DNA of 39,938 bases from Planctomycetota bacterium (lineage in GTDB: Bacteria; Planctomycetota; GCA-002687715): positions 1 through 39,938 of the forward strand of contig NZBC01000114.1 of NCBI GenBank assembly GCA_002687715.1. The letters are read 5' to 3'. A program made the translations under genes and the position numbers. The notes under the pieces are model-generated. The model was not told where the DNA came from, made no database searches, and saw only the letters and a list, made by a program, of their open reading frames with translations. This document shows, piece after piece, positions 17,531 to 23,963 of this stretch (positions are counted from its first letter, which is position 1; every line of letters starts with the position of its first letter).

Positions 17531-18465
17531 ACCAGCGTTGCCGGAAGATCCAGGAAGGCCTGCTGGCCGTCGCCCTCCAAGAGGCCACCGCCCGGATGCG
17601 CGACCATGTGCAAGCGCACGTGGCCGTTTGTGAAGCCTGCCGCTCCGAGCTCGAACGGTGTCGCGACCTGGACGACGTGATGACCGCCCTCAAGGTCGAG
17701 CCCGCGGTCGCGGAGGTCGGCTCACGCGACCGCCTGCGCGTGAGCCTGATCGACCTGCGGGGCCGGATTCTGCGCTACCGCGTCTTCGAGTCGCCGCTCG
17801 GACGCATCTGCGTCGGTCGCACCGAGCTAGGTGTCGCGCTAGTCACGTTCCTCGGCCGCGCCCGTAGCCCTCGGGTTCCCGGGCTGGAGCTGATGGAGGA
17901 CGGGAGCCAGGAGTTCGAACGCCTCGGCTCCGAGCTCCTGGACTATCTCCATGGCAAGCGTGCCGTTCTCGACTGGCAGCTCGATTTGCGGTTGGCCAAG
18001 AGCGACTTTCAGCGAACGGTGCTCGAGACGACGGGGCGCATCCCGTACGGCGCCGTGACCTCCTACGCGAGCGTGGCCCGGGAGCTCGGACGTCCGAAGG
18101 CGACGCGCGCCGTTGCGCAGGCGCTGCGCAACAACCCCGTGTCGCTCGTCGTTCCCTGCCACCGCGTCATCGGTGCGAACGGCGCGCTCACGGGATACGC
18201 CGGCAACCGCGTCGGCCTGAAGCGGCGCATCCTCGCCGTCGAGGGCATCCCGACGGTGACCAAGCCGGGCGTGCCCCGCATTCGTCGCGCCGCCATGTAC
18301 CACCACGTCGGTCACGAGGAGGCGTACTGCGTGCCGACCTGCCCGGGGCTACCGGAGCGTTCGCTTGCCCGGATCACCCTGTTCGCAACCCGTGCGCACG
18401 CCGAATCGTGCGGGTTGAGTCCGTGCAGGGTCTGCCGTCCCGATACGCATCCGATCGCAGGTTGA
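17527..18465 (+). CDS. Fusion: zinc anti-sigma domain + O6-alkylguanine-DNA alkyltransferase + Ada-type Cys4 zinc domain
   Basis: A 312-residue protein. Residues 1-50 match the ZAS anti-sigma fold: Cys5, then His31-x3-Cys35-x2-Cys38. Residues ~80-155 are the N-terminal domain of methylated-DNA-cysteine methyltransferases (FESPLGRICVGRTELG). Residues ~157-240 are its DNA-binding and active-site domain, with IPYGAVTSY, RAVAQALRNNP and acceptor Cys211 in VVPCHRVIG. Residues ~255-312 resemble the N-terminal phosphotriester-repair zinc domain of Ada: Cys268-x3-Cys272 and Cys300-x2-Cys303-RPD, so Cys268 corresponds to the methyl-accepting cysteine of E. coli Ada. There is no AraC-type helix-turn-helix and no membrane segment. 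Start 17527 overlaps the sigma stop. I infer a cytoplasmic anti-sigma factor whose alkylation releases the sigma factor. The domain calls are strong; the regulatory mechanism is a hypothesis. Confidence 0.88.
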   Translation: MNQRCRKIQEGLLAVALQEATARMRDHVQAHVAVCEACRSELERCRDLDDVMTALKVEPAVAEVGSRDRLRVSLIDLRGRILRYRVFESPLGRICVGRTELGVALVTFLGRARSPRVPGLELMEDGSQEFERLGSELLDYLHGKRAVLDWQLDLRLAKSDFQRTVLETTGRIPYGAVTSYASVARELGRPKATRAVAQALRNNPVSLVVPCHRVIGANGALTGYAGNRVGLKRRILAVEGIPTVTKPGVPRIRRAAMYHHVGHEEAYCVPTCPGLPERSLARITLFATRAHAESCGLSPCRVCRPDTHPIAG

Positions 18466-18469
18466 GTTT

Positions 18470-18498
18470 CGTTTCACGTTCGCGTTCCTGCGGGGTTC
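18470..18498. promoter_or_regulatory. Second copy of the CGTTTCAC-N15-GKGTTC motif
   Basis: CGTTTCAC (18470-18477), 15 bases, GGGTTC (18493-18498), starting five bases after the stop of the Ada-like fusion gene. Spacing is identical to the copy upstream of the sigma gene. No plus-strand gene follows closely, so its role is unclear. Confidence 0.3.
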
Positions 18499-18604
18499 AA
18501 GGGAGTGACCGAGCCGGGAAGAAACGAAATGACGAACACTGCCCGACCCGCCGGAGAGTACCTCGCAGGCCTTTCGTGACCCTCGAGAGAGCGTCCACAG
18601 GGGT

Positions 18605-18622
18605 GCGGACCGCGGGGTCCGC
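18605..18622. repeat. Small palindrome, REP-like hairpin
   Basis: GCGGACC, four-base loop, GGTCCGC lies between the convergent fusion gene and the gene at 18745. The arms share GCGGACC/GGTCCGC with the REP-like element at 8754-8832. It might be a single REP unit or a terminator stem, but there is no T-tract. Confidence 0.4.
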
Positions 18623-18744
18623 GCGGACGCTCCTCGAAGAACAACGGTCTCCTTCTCGTCCAAGGTGCGAGGCTCTCCGGCGGTAGGTCAGCCCTGAACG
18701 TACCGACTCGACCACCATTGACGGGTCCCAGGGCCGAAGCGGCG

Positions 18745-19497
18745 CTACTGCGCGTCGCCTCGTTGCCGCAGGCGCTCTTCGTCTTGCGGGCCGATGACAT
18801 GCCAACGCCGTCCCAGTCGCACCCAGCGGGTCCGCTTTGGGTCCACCGTCGTGGTCACCGTCGCGAACACCAGGCCATCAGGCCCGTCCTCGAACGACAT
18901 GGTCCTGACCTGGGCACTGCGTCGGACGTGAGCGAGCCGGAACCGGAGCTCCCGGACCTTGTTCCTTCGCTCAATGGACTCATCGGCCCGATAGCGGCGG
19001 AACTCCGACCAGGACATCGGAGGCCCGGGCAGCCCCGGGAACTCCGTTGCGTTCTCGAGGTACGCGGCGGTGAGCCGTTCGAGGGCCCGCTCTCGAATCC
19101 GGATCCCCGTTCCGTCACATGCACGATGCGGGCGAGCCACCGCACCGAGACCGGCGATGAACCGCGAGCGGCGGCGTGGGCGGCCCTCGCCTTCCTCTCG
19201 CCTACCCTCCTGCCTCTGCGTGATCAGGATGCCGGGTCGAATGATGAACCCACGACGGCAGCGGGGGCAGCGCTGCAGAACGTCTTGACGGGCGCGCAGC
19301 CAGTTCGTGACGTCCCGCCGGCAATTGCGTTTCAACTGCAAGAGGCGCGCTCGGGCTTCTCGTCGTGCGCGTGCATGCTCGATCAGGGTTCGCCGGGACG
19401 CCTGGACTTCGTCCCCTCGGGTCGGTACCTGAGCGAAGCTCGTCGGAGACAGTGCGGCCAGGATACAAACCATCACACTTAGTTTGAGAAAGGTCAT
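18745..19497 (-). CDS. Exported protein of unknown function with possible zinc-ribbon residues
   Basis: A 250-residue protein starting with a signal peptide (MTFLKLSVMVCILAALSPTS..FAQ). I do not recognise the family. Residues 31-75 are a charged, probably helical stretch. Cys77-x2-Cys80 (RCPRC) and His124-x2-Cys127 followed by DGTG resemble a degenerate DnaJ-type zinc-binding pair. The C-terminal ~80 residues are predicted beta-rich from their alternation (VRTMSFEDGPDGLVFATV). Start 19497 puts the signal peptide at the N-terminus; an earlier codon would add 30 residues without one. It is the last of three minus-strand genes of small exported or membrane proteins (20994 down to 18745). Function unknown. 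Confidence 0.7.
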   Translation of the reverse strand: MTFLKLSVMVCILAALSPTSFAQVPTRGDEVQASRRTLIEHARARREARARLLQLKRNCRRDVTNWLRARQDVLQRCPRCRRGFIIRPGILITQRQEGRREEGEGRPRRRSRFIAGLGAVARPHRACDGTGIRIRERALERLTAAYLENATEFPGLPGPPMSWSEFRRYRADESIERRNKVRELRFRLAHVRRSAQVRTMSFEDGPDGLVFATVTTTVDPKRTRWVRLGRRWHVIGPQDEERLRQRGDAQ

Positions 19498-19594
19498 TGG
19501 GCTACTCACGAAAGCGCGCACGTTGCTGCGATGAGCTGCAACGTGCGCTGGCCATGGAATCAACTGATGCCGGCGTACGCCGGCCAAGTCCGGG

Positions 19595-20242
19595 TTAGAG
19601 CGCCTCGAAATCGAGCCGCCGACAGATCCAGCCTCGCGGCGCTCGAAGACAACGTCGCATCACGATGCGGTAGTGCTGATCACCGACGACGATGACCGCG
19701 GTGATGTCGGCTTCGGGGAGACCGTCCTTTGCTTCGCGGTACTTCACCTCGGCCGTGTCGAAGCGGGCGTCGTTCCAGGAGAACTGCTCGGCGCCCTCCT
19801 TCCGGACCAACTCGAACGTCTCGCGGAGGTCGTTGCACGCTTCCTTCGCCGTCGCTTCGAAGCCGCCTCGCTTCTCGACTTCATCCAGGGCCTCGACTCT
19901 CTTCGCCCCGTCCATTCCGTCGACCATGCTCTCGACATCCTCCTCGATGCAGGCCATCGGGGCGAGCTGATCGAAATCGCCGCTCTGGAGCGCCGCAAAG
20001 CACGATCGTGCTGCGTCCGCGGGGCGCTCGATGCCACTGCTGCCGCCACACACCAGCGCAAGAAGCACCGTCACCGCCAGGGCTCCGCCCCCCCACGCGG
20101 CCGCGCGGCGCGGCTGTCGAAGCGCCGCGGTGACCACCCTGCCAAAGCGTCGCCGAGCCGTATCCACCAACCGCACGCCGCTCGCCTCGAGGCCGGGAAC
20201 GATCATGGTGTCGGTCGTCTTCATCGTGTGGTCGTGGGACAT
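19595..20242 (-). CDS. Single-pass membrane protein with NTF2-like/DUF4878-type exported domain
   Basis: A 215-residue protein with a cytoplasmic N-terminus of about 47 residues, one membrane helix (about 48-66, GGGALAVTVLLALVCGG), then an exported domain. The start ERPADAARSCFAALQSGDFD and the ending YRIVMRRCLRAPRGWICRRL resemble DUF4878/NTF2-like domains. ATG 20242 has AGGAG about 10 bases upstream. Four cysteines in the outer domain could form disulfides. It lies between two other exported-protein genes on the same strand with gaps of 97 and 107 bases. Role unknown; not an enzyme by visible motifs. Confidence 0.7.
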   Translation of the reverse strand: MSHDHTMKTTDTMIVPGLEASGVRLVDTARRRFGRVVTAALRQPRRAAAWGGGALAVTVLLALVCGGSSGIERPADAARSCFAALQSGDFDQLAPMACIEEDVESMVDGMDGAKRVEALDEVEKRGGFEATAKEACNDLRETFELVRKEGAEQFSWNDARFDTAEVKYREAKDGLPEADITAVIVVGDQHYRIVMRRCLRAPRGWICRRLDFEAL

Positions 20243-20349
20243 GACCCTGCTCCTGTGGTTCGAGTTTCGGGGGCCCCGCCGAAGCAAGTTCGGCGGCCAT
20301 CTCTGTCCGCATTTGCGACGACAAGGCCCCGCGTTACAGGGTTTCCCGA

Positions 20350-20994
20350 TTACTCGCCGCCGCGACGCCGATAGCCACGACGCCGGAAGCTACGACGCCG
20401 GAGGCGCTTGGACCGCCGATCGCGCCGGTACCGGCCACGACTCGAGCGCTTCGTGCGGCTTCCCGAACTCAGGCTGTCCTTGCCCTGGGAATCCAGGCGC
20501 AGCGCTGCGGTCGCGAGGATGTAGGACGAGGCGCTCCCCCAGTTGCCGTCGACCAGTCGACCCAGCTTGCGCATGGTGGAGACGACGGTCCCCTTCTTCA
20601 CGAGCGCCGTCTTGGGATTCAGCAACTTCAGGTACTTCCAGTAGCGGCCAGCTAGCTTGGCGAATCCCCCGCGGTTGATCTTGACCTTCATACTCGTGAC
20701 CACGCCGTTCCGTTTCACGATCCTGTAGGTGATCTGATCGTCCGGCCGCCACCTCAGGTGATGGGACATTCGGCCGCTCATCACGACCTGGCTGCCCCGC
20801 TTCTGGATCTTCGCCGGATAGATGTTGAATTGGTGTCCGCGGAGGCGGAGCTTCTTCACCTTGGGGCCTCCGAACAGGGCCTTCATGGCGCGCTCACGTG
20901 CCTTCGCGCTCGGTCCCTGGGCCGGGGCGGTTCCCGCCAGCATGGGGATCATCAGCAGCGCGGACAGGGTCATACATTGCAGTATGCGAATCAT
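20350..20994 (-). CDS. Exported protein with Arg-rich C-terminal tail
   Basis: A 214-residue protein. ATG 20994 is preceded by GGAGAAG and begins a clear signal peptide (about 1-25, ending AGTAPAQ). The middle (40-170) is beta-rich and basic, with ITYRIVKRNGVVTSMKVKIN. The last ~35 residues are almost only Arg, Ser, Gly and Tyr. I do not recognise the family. The basic tail could bind nucleic acid, cell-surface polyanions or simply be disordered. It is transcribed divergently from the sigma factor gene at 21177. Confidence 0.7.
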   Translation of the reverse strand: MIRILQCMTLSALLMIPMLAGTAPAQGPSAKARERAMKALFGGPKVKKLRLRGHQFNIYPAKIQKRGSQVVMSGRMSHHLRWRPDDQITYRIVKRNGVVTSMKVKINRGGFAKLAGRYWKYLKLLNPKTALVKKGTVVSTMRKLGRLVDGNWGSASSYILATAALRLDSQGKDSLSSGSRTKRSSRGRYRRDRRSKRLRRRSFRRRGYRRRGGE

Positions 20995-21015
20995 CGTGCT
21001 TCTCCGTCATTAGAA

Positions 21016-21066
21016 GCCCGCCGATGGGCGGGCCGGTATCGAGCTGCACCGCTCCGTGCGGCTCGA
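21016..21066. promoter_or_regulatory. Two adjacent hairpins in a divergent promoter region
   Basis: GCCCGCC/GGCGGGC with a four-base loop (21016-21033) is followed by TCGAGC...GCTCGA with an inner GCAC/GTGC stem (21039-21066). Both lie in the 182-bp gap between the gene starting at 20994 (minus) and the sigma gene at 21177. They may be operators or leader hairpins of the minus-strand gene; no ligand class is recognised. Confidence 0.35.
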
Positions 21067-21176
21067 CCCCTCTTGTCAGGTCGCGAGGCCCTGTTACGAG
21101 AAACCTGAATTCGATTCGTGCTGCCGGCGAGCCTTAAGGGCTAGAATCGCGGGGGCCACGACGGAGGCGCCGACGC

Positions 21177-21896
21177 ATGCAGGATCCCGAAGCCGACACC
21201 ATGTGGGTAGCGACGAGCTGGAATCTCGTCGCGCGCGCCTCCGGCGAGGAGAACGAGGTCGAGGCGAACGAGGCCTGGGCACGGCTCATCGAGAGGTACC
21301 GCGGTCCCGTGATCAGGGGTGTGCGGCGCATCCTCCGCGGACATCCGGCGACGAAGGAGATCCTCGAGGAGTTCCCCGGTTACCTCTTGGAGCACGCGTT
21401 GCTTCCGAAAGCGAACCGGGAGCGCGGCCGCTTCCGATGCTACGTGCAAGGAGTGCTGCGGCGCTTCGTATTCGACGCGCTTCGGAAGCGGGACCCGCGC
21501 GGCGCCGCCGACATCGAAGGGCTGGAGCTGCAAGCGCCCGCCCGACGCAATGCCGACGACGAAGACGAGGCGGTCTGGGCGGAAGCGGTGCTGTCGAACG
21601 CGATGCAGCGCTACGATGACGGCGGGACCCGCGATGCGCGGGTGCTGCTGCGCTACTACGGCGTGCAGTCCTTCGAAGCCGTGGATCGTGAGACCTTGTG
21701 CGCGGAGTTCGGTCTCAGCAGGAACGCTCTGAACCAGGTGCTCCACCGTGCCCGTCAGGAGTTGAGGCGCCTGATCCTCGATGAGATCCGGGAGACAGTA
21801 GGTGCACCCGGAGACCTGCACGAAGAGATGACCATGGTCGTGCAGCGCTTGATGGCGGCTCGCCCCGGCCTGATCCAGGCGACCGATCCGGAGTGA
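21177..21896 (+). CDS. Planctomycete-type ECF-like sigma factor
   Basis: A 239-residue sigma-70 family protein. The N-terminal half has WARLIERYRGPVIRGVRRIL and a region-2-like segment ending RGRFRCYVQGVLRRFVFDAL, the form seen in the large planctomycete sigma families. The C-terminal half has a region-4 helix-turn-helix (SFEAVDRETLCAEFGLSRNA, then LNQVLHRARQELRRLI). About 40 residues follow region 4, a short extension sometimes linked to regulation. ATG 21177 has GGAGG nine bases upstream. No anti-sigma gene adjoins; the next gene is convergent. It may act with the divergent exported-protein genes, which is inference. Confidence 0.85.
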   Translation: MQDPEADTMWVATSWNLVARASGEENEVEANEAWARLIERYRGPVIRGVRRILRGHPATKEILEEFPGYLLEHALLPKANRERGRFRCYVQGVLRRFVFDALRKRDPRGAADIEGLELQAPARRNADDEDEAVWAEAVLSNAMQRYDDGGTRDARVLLRYYGVQSFEAVDRETLCAEFGLSRNALNQVLHRARQELRRLILDEIRETVGAPGDLHEEMTMVVQRLMAARPGLIQATDPE

Positions 21897-21899
21897 TCG

Positions 21900-22366
21900 T
21901 CAAGGCTGGCCCACCATCCACTGGACGCGCCAGAGTCCATCCGGCCGACGTGTCCACATGGCCATGAAGTGGAACGCGAAGACCTTCGCCTCTTCGCCTC
22001 TTCGCCACGAGCGCGGACGGGACCTTCTATGGTGCTGATCTCATACGCGGTGTCGCCGAACACGCGGAGCGCATGGACCGTGTGTGTCGCCGAGAGGACA
22101 TCCATGGCCGCGAGCGTCCTCTTCTCCATCTCCCCCAGAGCGGACCGTCCGCGCACTTCCTCGTGGCCAGGGACGACGTAGACCATGTCGTCCGCGTACA
22201 TCGCGAGCACGCCGGGCAGGTCCTTCCGCTTGGCCGCGGCAATGTGCTCGCGCCAAGCCACCGAGATGGTCTCTCCGGTCGACGCCTCCGCTGCGGGCGG
22301 GGAGGCGCATGAACCCAGGGCCACCAGAGCAGCGAACGTGGGGAAGAGTAGGCCGAGTCGTTTCAC
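21900..22366 (-). pseudogene. SnoaL/DUF4440-like lipoprotein gene, frameshifted by an 8-bp tandem repeat
   Basis: From a GTG start at 22366 the frame encodes a lipoprotein signal with lipobox LGSC and a cone-shaped SnoaL/DUF4440-like domain (WREHIAAAKRKDLPGVLAMY, then DDMVYVVPGHEEVRGRSAL). At GEEAKRRR the frame breaks inside an 8-bp tandem repeat (21984-22006). Deleting one unit continues it as GEEAKVFAFHFMAMWTRRPD followed by GLWRVQWMVGQP and a stop at 21900, which is the expected end of the domain, total 152 residues. As given, translation instead runs on to 21755, antisense to the sigma gene. The family binds small ligands or is a steroid-isomerase-like enzyme; the role here is unknown. 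The restored stop lies 4 bp from the convergent sigma gene. Confidence 0.75.
21984..22006. repeat. 8-bp tandem repeat (2.9 copies of CTTCGCCT)
   Basis: CTTCGCCT occurs at 21984-21991 and 21992-21999, with seven further bases at 22000-22006. A change of one unit shifts the reading frame of the minus-strand lipoprotein gene, so the tract could switch by strand slippage. Confidence 0.9.
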
Positions 22367-22455
22367 CAGGGTGCTCCGGCCGCTGCTCGTGGGCGGCTTG
22401 AGGTCATTCTAGCATCGTCCGCGCTCCCGGATGAGTTCGCGAGTACGGTGTACGC

Positions 22456-23244
22456 ATGAACGCCAGATCGCTTCTCGTCTTCGCTGTTCTTGCCCAAGCC
22501 GTCGTCGGCCAGCCGGCCGATGCGAAGCGCTTCTCGTGTGACTTCGAGAACGACGACTGGTGGCGTTCGTTCGGGATGAAGAAGGCTCCGGCGCGGTGCG
22601 AGCTCGTGGCGGCCGATGAGAAGCGCGGCTTCGAGTCGACTCGGGGCAAGGCGCTCCGCATCCGTGTCGACAAGGGGGGGCACTACGGCGCGAGCATCCA
22701 GTACAAGTTCAAGAAGCAGACGGGCGCCGAACCAGTCGAGGCGTGGTTCCGCTACCGCCTCCGGTTCGCGTCAGATTGGAACCCCAAACGGGGCGGCAAG
22801 CTCCCCGGCTTCTCGGGCACCTATGGTCGTGCCGGATGGGGAGGGCGACCCGTCAACGGCAAGGACGGCTGGTCAGCCCGCGGTCTCTTCGGTGGTCAGA
22901 AGAACGGCCGCACGCCCACCGGGTTCTACTGCTACCACGCCGACATGAAGGGCAAGTACGGCTCCAACTGGACCTGGGACGAGAAACGGGCCGCGCTCGC
23001 CAACGACCGCTGGTACCGCGTCGACCAGCACCTCCGCTTGAACACCCCGGGCAAGTCCGACGGGGTCCTCGAGGCCAGCGTCGACGGCCACCGCGTCTTC
23101 CGCAAGACGGACATCCGCTTCCGCGACGTGCCGACGCTGAAGATCGAAGCGGTGTGGATCAACATCTACCTCGGCGGCAAGTGGACCGCCGAGTCGACGC
23201 ATCATCTCTACATCGACGATGTCGTCATCTCGTGCCTCCAGTGA
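22456..23244 (+). CDS. Secreted PL14-like polysaccharide lyase-type protein
   Basis: A 262-residue protein with a signal peptide (about 1-23). The body is a beta-jelly-roll like polysaccharide lyase family 14: GASIQYKFKKQTG, EAWFRYRLRFASDW, GGKLPGFSGTYGRAGWGG, DGWSARGLFGG and the C-terminal STHHLYIDDVVISC are in the order seen in the family. PL14 enzymes cleave alginate or glucuronan by beta-elimination. Conserved Lys, Arg and Tyr residues are present in the sheet segments, but I cannot prove which act in catalysis. No strong ribosome site is visible before ATG 22456. Its neighbours are unrelated in strand, so the gene may stand alone. Confidence 0.75.
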   Translation: MNARSLLVFAVLAQAVVGQPADAKRFSCDFENDDWWRSFGMKKAPARCELVAADEKRGFESTRGKALRIRVDKGGHYGASIQYKFKKQTGAEPVEAWFRYRLRFASDWNPKRGGKLPGFSGTYGRAGWGGRPVNGKDGWSARGLFGGQKNGRTPTGFYCYHADMKGKYGSNWTWDEKRAALANDRWYRVDQHLRLNTPGKSDGVLEASVDGHRVFRKTDIRFRDVPTLKIEAVWINIYLGGKWTAESTHHLYIDDVVISCLQ

Positions 23245-23256
23245 CGAGGGGTCGGC

Positions 23257-23664
23257 CTACTTCCCGAAGCACAGCACCCGCCCATCATCCGTGACGACGA
23301 AGATCCCGCTGCCGGTGACGGCGATGCCGTGCGGGATCGCCGCTCCGTCGAAGGGGGTGACCGTCCGCGCTCTTCGCGTCTGCTTGTCGACCCGGATGAT
23401 CTGGTTCGTGGTGAGGATGAGCCACTCGCGACCGACGGAGGCTACCGACCGGACCTCGCCGGGCACCCGGAATCGGACGGTCTCCTCGCCGGCGGTGAAC
23501 TGCAGCGCCTTCTGGTCGTAGGCGAGAGACTGGGCGCCGTCGGTCGCTGAGAGAAGCCAGGTCTCGAAGTCGCTGCGGGCGGCTCCGTTCTTCAGGGGAC
23601 GCGCAACCCCGGTGTAGCGGCCGTCGAGGCGGCCGTCGAACTTCTTGCGGACTTCGCCCGGAGA
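23257..23664 (-). pseudogene. 5'-truncated propeller-type protein, C-terminal fragment
   Basis: The minus-strand frame is open from an in-frame stop at 23667-23665 down to 23257, giving 135 codons without a plausible start at its beginning. The sequence (ETWLLSATDGAQSLAYDQ, EWLILTTNQIIRVDKQTRRA, HGIAVTGSGIFVVTDDGRVL) reads as the last repeats of an NHL/PQQ-like propeller. A shorter product from GTG 23466 is conceivable but would lack most of the fold. The 5' end is lost at the point where a plus-strand fragment begins, indicating a rearrangement. Confidence 0.6.
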
Positions 23665-23906
23665 TCAACCGCATCCTCGCCCGGGCGGCAGCGGCGCCCG
23701 GCGCGGAGCCGGAGAGCGCTGAGCCGCTGCTGCCCGGGTACACCGAAGCGGTTGCCGGGGCCACGCCCGCCGGCGCCGAGGCTGATTCGGTTGTCGACGA
23801 CCCCGTCCGGGCCAGGATTCCAGTGCTCTGGACCGCCGCCGCGACCGTTCTCCTGCTCGCTGTGGTGGGCGCGCTCGTCGTGCTGAGGGTGCGGCAGGCA
23901 ACGTGA
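23661..23906 (+). pseudogene. 5'-truncated membrane-protein C-terminal fragment
   Basis: The plus-strand frame from about 23661 encodes EINRILARAAAAPGAEPESA and, after an Ala/Pro-rich stretch, ARIPVLWTAAATVLLLAVVGALVVLRVRQAT in two parts: a basic-flanked start and a single hydrophobic helix with a short basic tail. This is the typical end of a membrane-anchored protein. There is no start codon, signal or ribosome site. It abuts, head to head, the truncated propeller fragment at 23257-23664. Coding is inferred from composition and the helix. Confidence 0.45.
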
Positions 23907-23963
23907 CGTCGTCCGGCCGTTGGCGCGCCCCAGCGGCGTCGGTACGACCCCAACTGATCTGAG

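Noticed and set aside
18605..18622. Rho-independent terminator for the fusion gene
   Set aside because: The stem is strong but no run of T follows on either strand, so a REP-like palindrome is the safer call.
19500..19520. AAAGCGCGCA resembling the E. coli Ada box
   Set aside because: It is a partial match, lies upstream of an unrelated minus-strand gene and not near the sigma/Ada-like operon, and this operon lacks the AraC domain that would read an Ada box.
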